DNA of 64,000 bases from Streptomyces bungoensis (GCF_001514215.1 NZ_KQ948854.1:425490-489489); one strand, 5' to 3'; shown: positions 42,873 to 51,794, counted from the stretch's first letter. Program-made: numbers and translations. The notes: a model not told the origin generated them from the sequence alone.

Positions 42873-44135
42873 GTGAGCCCGACCAATCGCACCGTGGTCG
42901 TCACCGGTATCGGCGCAACCACACCGCTGGGTGGCGACGCAGCCTCGTTCTGGGAGGCCCTGGTCGCCGGCAAGTCCGGCGTGGGTCCCCTGGAGCAGGA
43001 ATGGGCGGCCGAGCTGCCGGTCCGTATCGCCGCGCAGATCGCCGTCGAGCCGGGCGAGATCATCCCCCGCCCGCAGGCCCGCAAGCTGGACCGGTCCGCG
43101 CAGTTCGCGCTGATCGCCGCTCAGGAGGCCTGGAAGGACGCCGGTTTCACCGCCCGGGCCGGCGAGGACGCGTCCGTGAACCCCGACCGTCTCGGTGCGG
43201 TCATCGCCTCCGGCATCGGCGGCGTGACGACGCTCCTGGACCAGTACGACGTGCTCAAGGAGAAGGGCGTACGCCGTGTCTCCCCGCACACCGTGCCGAT
43301 GCTGATGCCCAACTCCCCGGCGGCCAACGTCGGCATCGAGCTGGGCGCGCGGGCCGGTGTGCACACCCCCGTGTCGGCCTGCGCCTCGGGCGCGGAGGCC
43401 ATCGGGTACGCGATCGAGATGATCCGCACCGGGCGTGCGGACGTGGTCGTGGCCGGTGGTACCGAGGCCGCCATCCACCCGCTTCCCATCGCCGCGTTCG
43501 GCAACATGATGGCGATGTCCAAGAACAACGACGACCCCGAGGGCGCCTCGCGTCCCTACGACGCCGGCCGTGACGGCTTCGTCCTCGGCGAGGGCGCCGG
43601 TGTGATCGTCCTGGAGTCCGAGGAGCACGCGAAGGCGCGCGGCGCGCGGATCTACGTCGAGGCGGTCGGCCAGGGCATCTCGGCCGACGCGCACCACATC
43701 ACGCAGCCGGAGCCGTCCGGCAACGGCATCGCGCACGCGCTGCAGAACCTGCTGGACCACACCGACCTGAAGCCGGCCGAGATCGTGCACGTGAACGCGC
43801 ACGCCACGTCCACGCCGCAGGGCGACGTGGCCGAGATCAAGGCGCTGCGCAAGGTGTTCGGCGACGACGTCGACCACATGGCCATCTCGGCGACCAAGTC
43901 GATGACGGGTCACCTGCTCGGTGGCGCCGGCGGTATCGAGACGGTCGCGTCGATCCTGGCGCTGGTGAACCGCACGGCTCCGCCGACCATCAACGTGGAG
44001 AACCTCGACCCCGAAGTCAACGCGGACGTCGTGACCGGCGAGGCGCGCCGGCTGCCCGAGGGGCGGATCGCCGTGCTGAACGACTCGTTCGGCTTCGGCG
44101 GGCACAACGTGGTCCTGGCGTTCCGGACCGTCTGA
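42873..44135 (+). CDS. fabF: 3-oxoacyl-ACP synthase II
   Basis: The 420-residue condensing enzyme elongates acyl-ACP with malonyl-ACP. The active-site Cys is C170 (PVSACASGAEA), with H310 (VNAHATSTPQGD), K342 and H347 (TKSMTGHLLGGAG). The gatekeeper region NDSFGFGGHNVVLAF closes the protein. GTG start, with a GGAGAAAGAATTCCC leader. It is the last gene of the operon; an exceptionally strong hairpin follows 12 bases after the stop. Its length and motifs match FabF rather than a polyketide ketosynthase. Confidence 0.97.
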   Translation: MSPTNRTVVVTGIGATTPLGGDAASFWEALVAGKSGVGPLEQEWAAELPVRIAAQIAVEPGEIIPRPQARKLDRSAQFALIAAQEAWKDAGFTARAGEDASVNPDRLGAVIASGIGGVTTLLDQYDVLKEKGVRRVSPHTVPMLMPNSPAANVGIELGARAGVHTPVSACASGAEAIGYAIEMIRTGRADVVVAGGTEAAIHPLPIAAFGNMMAMSKNNDDPEGASRPYDAGRDGFVLGEGAGVIVLESEEHAKARGARIYVEAVGQGISADAHHITQPEPSGNGIAHALQNLLDHTDLKPAEIVHVNAHATSTPQGDVAEIKALRKVFGDDVDHMAISATKSMTGHLLGGAGGIETVASILALVNRTAPPTINVENLDPEVNADVVTGEARRLPEGRIAVLNDSFGFGGHNVVLAFRTV

Positions 44136-44147
44136 GAGAGCGTCTGA

Positions 44148-44195
44148 GACACGGCGAAGGGCCCTCACCCGGCGGTGAGGGCCCTTCGCCGTGTC
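44148..44195. terminator. Strong bidirectional terminator after fabF
   Basis: A 22-bp perfect stem (left arm GACACGGCGAAGGGCCCTCACC) with a CGGC loop lies between convergent fabF and DUF3145 genes, without a T-tract. Confidence 0.85.
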
Positions 44196-44228
44196 CGGTC
44201 GTGTCCGGTCGCCGTCGAGTCCGTTCCT

Positions 44229-44723
44229 TCAGACCACCTGGTGCAGCCAGCGCACCGGGGCTCCCTCTCCGGCGTAGCGGAACGGCTCGAGTTCGTCGTC
44301 CCACGGCTTGCCCAGGAGCTTGGCGATCTCCGCCTCCAGGTCCGTCTCGCCCCGCTGGGAGCGGGTCAGCGCCGCGCGCAGGCGGTCCTCGGGGATGAGG
44401 ATGTCGCCGTGCAGGCCGGTGACGGCGTGGAAGATGCCGAGTTCGGGGGTGCAGCTGTAGCGCTCGCCCTCCGCCGTGGGGCAGGGCTCCGCGGTGACCT
44501 CGAAGCGCAGCAGGTGCCAGCCGCGCAGCGCCGAGGCGAGTTTGGAGGCGGTGCCGACCTGGCCCTGCCAGGAGAACTCCGAGCGCCAGGTGCCGGGCGC
44601 GGCGGGCTGGCGGATCCAGTCCAGGCTGACGCGCGTGCCGAGCACCCCGGCGACGGCCCACTCGACGTGCGGGCACAGCGCGCGCGGCGCGGAGTGCACG
44701 TACAGAACTCCACGTGTCGTCAC
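44229..44723 (-). CDS. DUF3145 family protein
   Basis: A GTG start follows GGAGGTCCCG. The 164-residue actinobacterial protein has the DUF3145 features TRGVLYVHSAPRALCPHVEWAVAGVLG, WTWxxQP-like WIRQPAAPGTWRSEFSWQG, LRFEVTAEPCPTAEGERYSCTPELGIFHAVTG, and the C-terminal KPWDDELEPFRYAGEGAPVRWLHQVV. It is soluble, with conserved His, Trp and Cys but no known activity. It is a regular neighbour of fabF in Streptomyces. No function is assigned. Confidence 0.92.
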   Translation of the reverse strand: MTTRGVLYVHSAPRALCPHVEWAVAGVLGTRVSLDWIRQPAAPGTWRSEFSWQGQVGTASKLASALRGWHLLRFEVTAEPCPTAEGERYSCTPELGIFHAVTGLHGDILIPEDRLRAALTRSQRGETDLEAEIAKLLGKPWDDELEPFRYAGEGAPVRWLHQVV

Positions 44724-44977
44724 CGGGACCTCCGGGCAGAGCGGGACATTGCGGACTGGCTGGGCGGCCGTGGCGCGACGGCCGCGTTGATGGCGAGGCT
44801 ACCTTGCGGCGGGGCAAGGAGTGTGACGTACCGTCGCTCCCAGGGCCGGGAAACCGCCTCCATTCACCCAGGGGGACGCTTGTGCGGGGGTGTGCCGTTC
44901 CCGGGTCCCCGGCCGGGGAACTCTCACGCGTTGTCATAGGAGGGGCACTGCACCGTCGAGCGAGGAGACCATCAGGG

Positions 44978-45883
44978 ATGCGCAAGCGAAGGCAGCGGCA
45001 CACGCGGGCCGGCCTCGCGGTCGTGGCGGCGGCCGTGCTGGCCACGGCGGGCTGCGACGCCTTCGGCGGAGGCGGCCCGGCGGGCCAGAAGGATTCCCGG
45101 GACAGCGCCTCGCACCCGCCGGCCCGGCCGGCCCCGGTGTGGGACCGCAGCCCGGACTCGGTCGCCGCGGTCGGCGACTCCATCACCCGGGGCTTCGACG
45201 CCTGCGACGTGCTCTCCGACTGCCCCCAGGTGTCGTGGGCGACGGGCAGCGACGCCCAGGTGGACAGTCTGGCGGTCCGGCTGCTGGGCGCGGCGGGGGC
45301 GGCGCGGCGCAGCTGGAACTACGCGCAGACCGGCGCCCGGATGTCCGACCTGCCCGGGCAGATGGCCCGCGCGGTGAAGCGCAGGCCCGCGCTGGTGACG
45401 GTGATGGCGGGGGCCAACGACGCCTGCCGCTCCTCGGCCTCCGCGATGACGCCGGTGGCGGACTTCCGCGCGGACTTCGAGAAGGCGCTGGGCACGCTGC
45501 GCAGGGCGCTGCCGAAGTCGCAGGTGTACGTGGCGAGCGTGCCGAACCTGAAGCGGCTGTGGGCGCAGGGGCGGACGAACCCGCTCGGCAAGCAGGTGTG
45601 GAAGCTGGGCATCTGCCCGTCGATGCTGGCCGACGCCGACGACCTGACGAGTGCGGCCGTGGTGCGGCGGGACACGGTGCAGCAGCGCGTGGAGGCGTAC
45701 AACGAGGTGCTGAAGGAGGTGTGCGCCAAGGACCGCCGCTGCCGCTTCGACGGCGACGCGGTCTTCGACTACCGCTTCGGCACGGAGCAGCTCAGCCAGT
45801 GGGACTGGTTCCACCCGAGCCGGAACGGGCAGGCCAGGCTGGCCGAGATCGCCTACCGCACTGTCACCGCCCCGCGGCCGTGA
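44978..45883 (+). CDS. GDSL/SGNH-family lipoprotein esterase
   Basis: The 301-residue precursor has a lipoprotein signal (RAGLAVVAAAVLATAGC, with C26 in lipobox L-A-T-A-G-C), so it is tethered outside the membrane. The SGNH blocks are VGDSITRG (Ser68), the Gly in QTGARMSDL, GANDAC (Asn) and DWFHPS (Asp/His). Several Cys pairs suggest disulfides. It probably hydrolyses lipid or carbohydrate esters in the envelope. The ATG has an imperfect ribosome site. The downstream mutarotase starts 15 bases later with its own -10. Confidence 0.88.
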   Translation: MRKRRQRHTRAGLAVVAAAVLATAGCDAFGGGGPAGQKDSRDSASHPPARPAPVWDRSPDSVAAVGDSITRGFDACDVLSDCPQVSWATGSDAQVDSLAVRLLGAAGAARRSWNYAQTGARMSDLPGQMARAVKRRPALVTVMAGANDACRSSASAMTPVADFRADFEKALGTLRRALPKSQVYVASVPNLKRLWAQGRTNPLGKQVWKLGICPSMLADADDLTSAAVVRRDTVQQRVEAYNEVLKEVCAKDRRCRFDGDAVFDYRFGTEQLSQWDWFHPSRNGQARLAEIAYRTVTAPRP

Positions 45884-45898
45884 CCTAGGGTTTCCCAC

Positions 45899-46870
45899 AT
45901 GGGCGAACTTTTCGGCACACTTTCCGACGGCACCCGGGTGCACCGCTGGACACTGGAGCGCGACGGGGTGCGGGTGCGCGTGCTGTCGTACGGCGGGATC
46001 GTGCAGTCGGTGGAGGTCCCGGACCGGGACGGGCACCGGGCGGACGTGGTGCTGGGCTTCGCGGGGCTCGACGGCTACCTCGCGCACCCGGAGCCGTACT
46101 TGGGCGCCCTGGTCGGCCGGTACGCCAACCGCATCGCGGGCGGCCGCTTCCCGCTGGACGGGCGCGCGCACGCCGTCACGCGGAACGAGGGGGCCAACTC
46201 GCTGCACGGCGGCGACCGCGGGTTCGACAAGCGGGTGTGGGAGGCGGAGCCGGTCGAGGACGGGCTGCGACTGAGCCTGGTGAGTCCGCACGGCGAGGAG
46301 GGCTTCCCGGGCCGGCTGGAGGTCACGGCCACGTACACGCTCCAGGCGCCGGGGGCGCTGCGGATCGCCTACGAGGCCGTCACGGACGCGCCCACCGTGG
46401 TCAACCTGACGAACCACTCGTACTGGAACCTGAGCGGCTCCGGTGACGCTGCCGGTCACGAGCTGCGGCTGGCCGCCTCCCGGTACACGCCGGTCGACGC
46501 GGGACTGATCCCCACCGGCGCGCTGGAGGACGTGACCGGCTCGCGCTTCGACTTCCGTACGGCGCGCAGGACGGGGTCCGGCTACGACCACAACTTCGCG
46601 CTGGACAAGGGGGTGACGCCGGCGGCCGAGGAGGTCGCCGAGCTGTACGACCCGGCGTCCGGCCGGCTGCTGACGGTGGCCACGACCGAGCCCGGCCTCC
46701 AGCTCTACACGGCCGACCACCTGCCCGCGCCCTTCACCCGCGGGGCCGGCGTCGCCCTGGAGACCCAGCACTTCCCGGACTCCCCGAACCGCCCGGACTT
46801 CCCCAGCACCGTCCTGCGGCCGGGCGAGGTGTTCCGGTCGGAGACGGTGTACGGGTTCTCGGTGCGCTGA
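45899..46870 (+). CDS. galM: Aldose 1-epimerase (mutarotase), cytosolic
   Basis: The 323-residue GalM-like enzyme interconverts alpha and beta anomers of galactose/glucose. The acid H173 is in NLTNHSYWNLSG, with H103 in NSLHGGDRGFDK, and the base E288 is in ALETQHFPDSPN. GYDHNFAL and LQLYTADHLP are also conserved. It has no signal peptide, unlike the Tat-targeted paralogue 15 kb downstream. TAGGGT ends seven bases before the ATG with no ribosome site, indicating a leaderless mRNA. Confidence 0.92.
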   Translation: MGELFGTLSDGTRVHRWTLERDGVRVRVLSYGGIVQSVEVPDRDGHRADVVLGFAGLDGYLAHPEPYLGALVGRYANRIAGGRFPLDGRAHAVTRNEGANSLHGGDRGFDKRVWEAEPVEDGLRLSLVSPHGEEGFPGRLEVTATYTLQAPGALRIAYEAVTDAPTVVNLTNHSYWNLSGSGDAAGHELRLAASRYTPVDAGLIPTGALEDVTGSRFDFRTARRTGSGYDHNFALDKGVTPAAEEVAELYDPASGRLLTVATTEPGLQLYTADHLPAPFTRGAGVALETQHFPDSPNRPDFPSTVLRPGEVFRSETVYGFSVR

Positions 46871-46891
46871 AGGCGCCCGGGGGCCGCCACG

Positions 46892-46926
46892 AGCCCCGGT
46901 CCGGTGTCAGGTGCCGGACCGGGGCT
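46892..46926 (+). terminator. Terminator of the cytosolic mutarotase
   Basis: AGCCCCGGTCCGG pairs perfectly with CCGGACCGGGGCT (13 bp, 9-base loop) about 20 bases after the stop. Confidence 0.7.
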
Positions 46927-47081
46927 GTTCGTGGGGGACTTGTCCCGGATCTGACCTTAAGCGGCGCGGCGGGTCTGCGGCCGGTGATCGGGCGGACTGC
47001 CGTGATCCCGTACGAACCCTTCACACACGCCCACGTGTTCCCCTTCTCGCCGGGTCCGGAAACGTCCGGGCGGGTGCGGGT

Positions 47082-47414
47082 TCACTGACCCCAGGTGTGG
47101 GCGAGGGACTTGCTCGTCAGGCAGACCAGGGCGAGGACGAGGGCCCAGGCGTGGGCGCCTGCGGCGTAGAGGGCCACGACACCCGCGCCGAACCAGAGCA
47201 GTTCGAAGCCGGCGCGCGCCGGGCCGTGGAGGGCGAACCGCGCCCGGGGTGCGCCGAACAGCGCCCACAGCCAGCCGAGGGCACCCGGCGCGAGGAGGGC
47301 GAGCAGCGCGGCCCCGGTGACGGGGCGGGTGAACCCCCAGTAGGCGGCCGCCGCGAGGACGCCGAGTTCGAGAAGGAAGATGACGCCCAGGTTCACGGCC
47401 TTCGCTGTCTGCAC
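47082..47414 (-). CDS. YrdB/DUF2568-family membrane protein
   Basis: The 110-residue protein starts at GTG and has four hydrophobic helices: AVNLGVIFLLELGVLAAAAYWGFT, AALLALLAPGALGWLWALFGAPRARF, AGFELLWFGAGVVALYAAG and WALVLALVCLTS. The LRF-like N-terminus, the W-G and the central WALFGAPRAR are DUF2568 features. Function is unknown. The gene ends near no obvious terminator and follows the EI24-like gene on the same strand after 10 bases, so the two probably form an operon. Confidence 0.82.
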   Translation of the reverse strand: MQTAKAVNLGVIFLLELGVLAAAAYWGFTRPVTGAALLALLAPGALGWLWALFGAPRARFALHGPARAGFELLWFGAGVVALYAAGAHAWALVLALVCLTSKSLAHTWGQ

Positions 47415-47424
47415 GCCCGCAGTA

Positions 47425-48246
47425 TCACCCGTCGTCCCGGGCCGGCGGTACCACCGGGACGTGCGGAGTGCTCTCGCCGTCGCCGGCGTCCTCGTCCGCG
47501 TCCTCCTCCCCCAGCAGGTCCCGGGTGAGGAGGGTGGCGCCCGCGACCGCGCCCGGCATCAGGAACACGGCGACGAACGGGACCAGGAAGGCGAGGCCGA
47601 GCGGGACGCCGAAGCCCCAGACCAGGGTCTTGCGGGAGCGCAGCAGGGCGAGGCGGGCGCGCAGGTCGACGCCGCGGCGCTGGAGCGCGACGGCGGCCAG
47701 TTCCTCGGTGAGGAAGAAGCCGGTGACGAAGAAGCCGACGACCGGTACGGCGGTCTGGCCGACGACCGGCAGGAAGCCGGCGGCGAAGAGCAGGACGCCC
47801 CACAGTGCGGCCCGGACCAGGATGCGCAGGCTGTCGCGGGCCGAGATCCACAGCTCGCGCCAGAGCGGCAGGCCCGACTGCGGTGCGGTGCCGTCGGGCG
47901 AGAGGTCGGCGTCGACCTGCTCCGACAGGCTCTCGTAGAAGGGCTGGCCGACCAGCAGGGTGACGGCCGTGAAGGTGAGCACGGCGAGCAGCAGGCCCAG
48001 GGCGAACAGGACGGCCGTCAGGAAGCCGCGGAACAGGCCCTGCCACGGGCTCGACCAGTCGTCGGCGAACGGGGTCGCCCAGGCGGCCGCGTCCTCGCCC
48101 CAGAGCGCGAGGGCGACGAGCGCCGCCGTGTAGAGGACCAGGGTGATCAGGCCGGGCAGCAGGCCGAAGCCGTAGCTCCGGCCGTGCCGGGCCACCCAGC
48201 GCTGGCCCCGCAGAAGGTGTCCGAATCCCGCCCCGAGATCACGCAT
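47425..48246 (-). CDS. EI24/CysZ-like membrane protein
   Basis: The 273-residue protein starts MRDLGAGFGHLLRGQRWVARHGRSYGFGLLPGLIT, typical of EI24-domain proteins. It has about six membrane segments, the loop VGQPFYESLSEQVD, and the signature VVGQTAVPVVGFFVTGFFLTEELAAVALQRRGVDLRARLALLRSRKTLVWGFGV. Relatives include CysZ sulfate channels, but many actinobacterial members have no known substrate. The C-terminus is acidic. It is the upstream gene of a two-gene operon with YrdB. Confidence 0.87.
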   Translation of the reverse strand: MRDLGAGFGHLLRGQRWVARHGRSYGFGLLPGLITLVLYTAALVALALWGEDAAAWATPFADDWSSPWQGLFRGFLTAVLFALGLLLAVLTFTAVTLLVGQPFYESLSEQVDADLSPDGTAPQSGLPLWRELWISARDSLRILVRAALWGVLLFAAGFLPVVGQTAVPVVGFFVTGFFLTEELAAVALQRRGVDLRARLALLRSRKTLVWGFGVPLGLAFLVPFVAVFLMPGAVAGATLLTRDLLGEEDADEDAGDGESTPHVPVVPPARDDG

Positions 48247-48269
48247 GGCCAAGACTTTACCGGCGGTCG

Positions 48270-48704
48270 TCAGGCGTCGAGCATCCGCTGGAGCAGATCG
48301 CGCAGCGCCAGCCGCTCCTCCTCGGACAGGCCGACCAGGGGCTCGCGGGCGAAGCGCAGGCCGTGGCGCAGTTCCCGGGCCACGCGGCGGCCCTCGTCCG
48401 TGGCGGCCGCCACCTTCACGCGGCGGTCGGCGGGGTCGGGGCGGCGCTCGGCCAGGCCCCGGGACTCCAGGCGGTCCACGATGCCGGTCACGTTGGACGG
48501 CTCGCACTTCAGCTTCTGCGCGAGCTTGCGCATCGGCAGCGGGCCGAGCGAGAGGAGGCTGAGCAGCTTCGCCTGGGCGCCCGTGAGGGCGTGCCCGGCC
48601 GCGGCCTCCTCGTAGTCCGCGTGGTAGCGGGCGACGACCTCGCCGATGAGCCCGACGACCTCCATGGTCAGTTCGTCCGGACGGGTCTTCTGCGGTGTGG
48701 CCAT
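48270..48704 (-). CDS. MarR-family regulator
   Basis: The 144-residue winged-helix protein has LTGAQAKLLSLLSLGPLPMRKLAQKLKCEPSNVTGIVDRLESRGLAERRPDPADRRVKVAAATDEG, the full MarR DNA-binding domain with the D-x-R wing. One Cys (C68, in KLKCEPS) might sense redox. It is divergent from an MDR oxidoreductase gene, whose promoter region contains two inverted repeats that would suit it. An Ohr/OsmC gene lies just beyond. It may respond to electrophiles or peroxides. Confidence 0.9.
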   Translation of the reverse strand: MATPQKTRPDELTMEVVGLIGEVVARYHADYEEAAAGHALTGAQAKLLSLLSLGPLPMRKLAQKLKCEPSNVTGIVDRLESRGLAERRPDPADRRVKVAAATDEGRRVARELRHGLRFAREPLVGLSEEERLALRDLLQRMLDA

Positions 48705-48734
48705 GCCCTCAGAATACCGCGTTACTTGACATCA

Positions 48735-48771
48735 TGAAATATTCAGGTGCACGGTTGTTTCAGGCACTGAA
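48735..48771. promoter_or_regulatory. Two MarR operator-like inverted repeats
   Basis: TGAA-ATA-TTCA (48735-48745) and TTCAG-GCA-CTGAA (48759-48771) lie in the divergent gap, beside TTGACA at 48726-48731. Both are short dyads sharing the TGAA half-site, consistent with a MarR dimer repressing both directions. Confidence 0.55.
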
Positions 48772-48790
48772 GTAAATGAAAGGTCTTGTC

Positions 48791-49789
48791 ATGATCAACC
48801 GCGAGTGGCACCTGCTCAGCCGTCCCGTCGGCTGGCCGAAGCCCGAGGACTTCGCCCTGGTCGAGACGCCCGTCCCGACGCCGGGCGAGGGCCAGGTGCT
48901 GGTGCGGAACAAGTACCTCTCGGTGGACCCGTACATGCGCGGCCGGATGTCGGCCGCCAAGTCCTACGTGGCCCCGTTCGAGCTGGGCAAGGTCATGCAG
49001 GGCGGCGCGGTCGGCGAGGTCGTCGCCTCGAACGCCGAGGGCATCGCCGTCGGCGACCACGTGCTGCACTTCCTCGGCTGGCGCGAGTACGCGGCCCTGG
49101 ACGCGAAGCACGCCGTCAAGGTGGACCCCGAGGCCGCGCCCCTGTCGACGTACCTCGGCGTCCTCGGCATGACCGGTCTGACCGCCTACGCCGGCCTGCT
49201 GCGCACCGCCTCCTTCAAGGAGGGCGACGCCGTGTTCGTCTCCGGCGCCGCCGGCGCGGTCGGCAGCCAGGTCGGGCAGATCGCCAAGCTGAAGGGCGCC
49301 TCCCGGGTCATCGGCTCGGCCGGGTCCGACGAGAAGGTGAAGCTGCTGGTCGAGGAGTACGGCTTCGACGCCGCGTTCAACTACCGGAACGGGCCGGTGA
49401 GCGAGCAGCTGCGGGCCGCCGCGCCCGACGGGATCGACGTCTACTTCGACAACGTCGGCGGCGACCACCTCGAGGCGGCCATCGGGTCCCTGAACCAGGG
49501 CGGCCGGATCGCGGTCTGCGGCATGATCTCGGTCTACAACAACACCGAGCCCGCCCCCGGCCCGCGGAACCTCGCCCGGCTGATCCAGACCCGCGGCCGC
49601 ATCGAGGGCTTCCTGGTCGGCGACCACTACGACCTGCAGCCCCAGTTCGTCCAGGAGGTCGGCCCCTGGGTCGCCTCGGGCGCGCTGAAGTACCGCGAGA
49701 CGGTCGTCGAGGGCATCGAGAACAACCTCGAGGCGTTCCTCGGGGTCCTGCGCGGCGACAACACCGGCAAGATGATCGTCAAGCTGTAG
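48791..49789 (+). CDS. NADP-dependent MDR oxidoreductase (zinc-free, PTGR/curcumin-reductase type)
   Basis: The 332-residue protein is a medium-chain reductase: REWHLLSRPVGWPKPEDFALVETPVP, SVDPYMRGRM, the NADP site VFVSGAAGAVGSQVGQIAKLKGA (A-A-x-G-x-V-G), GIDVYFDNVGGDHLEAAI and IQTRGRIEGFLVGDH. It lacks zinc ligands. Relatives reduce alpha,beta-unsaturated carbonyls, so an electrophile detoxification role is likely. AAAGG seven bases before MINREW fixes the start; an ATG five codons earlier is weaker. It is divergent from a MarR gene. Confidence 0.92.
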   Translation: MINREWHLLSRPVGWPKPEDFALVETPVPTPGEGQVLVRNKYLSVDPYMRGRMSAAKSYVAPFELGKVMQGGAVGEVVASNAEGIAVGDHVLHFLGWREYAALDAKHAVKVDPEAAPLSTYLGVLGMTGLTAYAGLLRTASFKEGDAVFVSGAAGAVGSQVGQIAKLKGASRVIGSAGSDEKVKLLVEEYGFDAAFNYRNGPVSEQLRAAAPDGIDVYFDNVGGDHLEAAIGSLNQGGRIAVCGMISVYNNTEPAPGPRNLARLIQTRGRIEGFLVGDHYDLQPQFVQEVGPWVASGALKYRETVVEGIENNLEAFLGVLRGDNTGKMIVKL

Positions 49790-49895
49790 CCACCGCCACC
49801 CCTACCGCAGGGTTTCCGGCATGCGGTAACTTCTTTCCGAAACCGTCGGCGATCGTGGGCGCGAGTCGCGGCGGACCGAGGAAGGAAGACACCGC

Positions 49896-50315
49896 ATGCC
49901 CATCCAGCAGTCCGACGTCCTGTACACCGCGGTCGCCACCGCCGAGCACGGCCGGGACGGCCGTGTCGCCACCGACGACGGCAGGCTCGACGTCGTCGTC
50001 AACCCGCCTGAGGAGATGGGCGGCAGCGGCGCGGGCACCAACCCCGAGCAGCTGTTCGCCGCCGGGTACAGCGCCTGCTTCCAGGGCGCGCTCGGCGTGG
50101 TCGCCCGTCAGGAGGGTGCCGACGTGTCGGGGTCGACCGTCACGGCGAAGGTCGGGATCGGCCGGAACGAGGACGGGTTCGGGATCGTCGTGGAGATCTG
50201 CGCGGACATCCCGAACGTCGACGCGGCCACCGCGCGGCGCCTGGTCGAGCAGGCCCACCAGGTGTGCCCCTACTCGAAGGCGACGCGCGGGGACGTCACC
50301 GTGACGCTGGCCTGA
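49896..50315 (+). CDS. Organic hydroperoxide resistance protein (Ohr/OsmC family)
   Basis: The 139-residue protein has the Ohr features: YTAVATAEHGRDGRV (R near 20), TNPEQLFAAGYSACFQGAL with the reactive C61, and AHQVCPYSKATRG with the resolving C124. It reduces organic hydroperoxides with lipoyl or thiol donors in the cytosol. It follows the MDR oxidoreductase on the same strand after about 100 bases. That gap contains GTTTC and GAAAC as inverted arms, so separate control is possible. A hairpin terminator follows. Confidence 0.93.
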   Translation: MPIQQSDVLYTAVATAEHGRDGRVATDDGRLDVVVNPPEEMGGSGAGTNPEQLFAAGYSACFQGALGVVARQEGADVSGSTVTAKVGIGRNEDGFGIVVEICADIPNVDAATARRLVEQAHQVCPYSKATRGDVTVTLA

Positions 50316-50333
50316 CCCCGGTCGTTGCACAGA

Positions 50334-50372
50334 GCGGAGGCCGCACCCTGGGACGTGGGGTGCGGCCTCCGC
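50334..50372. terminator. Terminator after ohr
   Basis: GCGGAGGCCGCACCC pairs with GGGTGCGGCCTCCGC (15 bp, 9-base loop), located between two convergent genes. Confidence 0.75.
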
Positions 50373-50387
50373 CTGTCGGGGTCCGGG

Positions 50388-51545
50388 TCAGCGGGCGAGG
50401 GCCGCCCGGTGCACGGCCGCCGCGAACCGGTCGTTCTCCGGGGCCGCGCCGCCCGGGTAGGCGAACCGCCGGCGCGTGTAGCCGTACGCCAGGCCGCTGC
50501 GCGGGTCGGCGAAGGCCTGGGAGCCGGCGGCCCCGCTGTGGCCGATCGCGCCGGCGCCGAGGAAGGGGTGCCAGATGTCGGCGGTGGCCTGGAAGCCCAG
50601 ACCGAACGACTTGTGGGTGCGCGTCACCAGGTCGTACCCCACGGAGTGCAGCCGGCCGAACTCCGCGAGCGTGTCCTCCTTCAGCAGCGGCGCCTTGCCG
50701 TCCACCTCGCTGATCATCGCCGCGTACAGCCCGGCCAGGCCGCGCGCCGAGGCCACACCGCCGTACGAGGCGGGGCCCTTGGCCCGGACGCAGCGCTGGT
50801 TCGGCAGGGACCCGAGGTCGGCCGGCTCGGGCGCGTGCCCGTTGAAGGCGATCGAGGCGAGGGTGTGGGGGCCGCTCGGCAGGGTGTCGAGCACCGCCTG
50901 CTGCGCGGGGGTCGGGAGCATCGGCTGGACGGTGCGGAAGCGGGGCTCGCGGGAAGCCGGCAGGCCCAGGTGGAAGTCCAGGCCGTAGGGGGCGCGCACC
51001 CGCTCCTCGTGGAGTTCCTGGATCGTGCGGCCCGTCGCGCGCCGGACGACCTCGCCGGTGAGCGCGCCGATGACCAGGGCGTGGTAGCCGAAGGCGGTGC
51101 CCGGGCGCCAGAACGGCCGCTGGTCGGCGAGACGTTCGGCCATCACCCGGTCGTCGGCCAGTTCCGCCGCGCTGAACCCGGTGTCGGTGCCGACCAGTCC
51201 GGCGCGGTGCGCGAGCAGGTCGCGCAGGGTCAGGCCGCCCTTGCCCTCGGCGCCGAACTCCGGCCAGTAGTAGGTGACCTTGCGGTCCAGCTCGAGCGTG
51301 CCCTCCTGCACGAGCAGGGCCACGACGAGGTGGGCGGCACCCTTGGTGGAGGAGAACACGCCGTACAGCGAGTCGCCGTCGGCGCCGTCGCCCGCCCACA
51401 GGTCGACCACCCGGCGGCCGTCGACGTACGCGCACAACTGGCCCTCGTAGTCGTCCCGTTCCTCGGCGACGAACGCGGCGAACTCCTCGCGCACCGCCTC
51501 GTAGCCCTCGCCGACCGTGCCGTGGACGGTGATCCGCTGCGTCAT
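50388..51545 (-). CDS. Serine hydrolase of the beta-lactamase fold (EstB-like esterase)
   Basis: The 385-residue protein has the SxxK motif S65-S-T-K68 (YGVFSSTKGAAHLV), LTLRDLLAHRAGL, a Tyr in FGYHALVIGALTGEVVRRATG in the YxN position (the Asn is replaced), and GAIGHSGAAGSQAFADP as the third motif. There is no signal peptide. Length and motifs match EstB-type esterases and class C-like hydrolases rather than a secreted beta-lactamase. GGAG precedes the ATG at five bases. It is monocistronic. Confidence 0.88.
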   Translation of the reverse strand: MTQRITVHGTVGEGYEAVREEFAAFVAEERDDYEGQLCAYVDGRRVVDLWAGDGADGDSLYGVFSSTKGAAHLVVALLVQEGTLELDRKVTYYWPEFGAEGKGGLTLRDLLAHRAGLVGTDTGFSAAELADDRVMAERLADQRPFWRPGTAFGYHALVIGALTGEVVRRATGRTIQELHEERVRAPYGLDFHLGLPASREPRFRTVQPMLPTPAQQAVLDTLPSGPHTLASIAFNGHAPEPADLGSLPNQRCVRAKGPASYGGVASARGLAGLYAAMISEVDGKAPLLKEDTLAEFGRLHSVGYDLVTRTHKSFGLGFQATADIWHPFLGAGAIGHSGAAGSQAFADPRSGLAYGYTRRRFAYPGGAAPENDRFAAAVHRAALAR

Positions 51546-51794
51546 CCGTACTCCTCACCTGAGCCGCGTTCCGCTGCTCCCCCCGGCAAACGCCCGGTTC
51601 GCCGCCGGGCGTTCCCGTGATCGTGTACGGCGGGACGTGCCCGTACGACTCAACCGCAACCGGAGCGGGTTGGTGTCGTAGAGGGCGTGTGCCCGGCCTG
51701 TGTGGGCACTGCCCCTCTCAGCACCCGACCTGTGGGCAGTTGCTAGCGTTGCACGGTTGTTGGACCTGATCAGGAAAGAGAAACGGGGAGTACG
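51546..51794. other. Divergent intergenic region with hairpin
   Basis: AACGCCCGG (51589-51597) pairs with CCGGGCGTT (51605-51613) around a 7-base loop near the start of the esterase gene. CTAGCGTT and a GGGGAGTACG ribosome site belong to the small secreted protein gene on the other side. Confidence 0.45.

Noticed and set aside
42873..44135. Polyketide synthase condensing enzyme and ACP
   Set aside because: Order fabD-fabH-acpP-fabF, operon context with FasR, and motifs match primary fatty acid synthesis.
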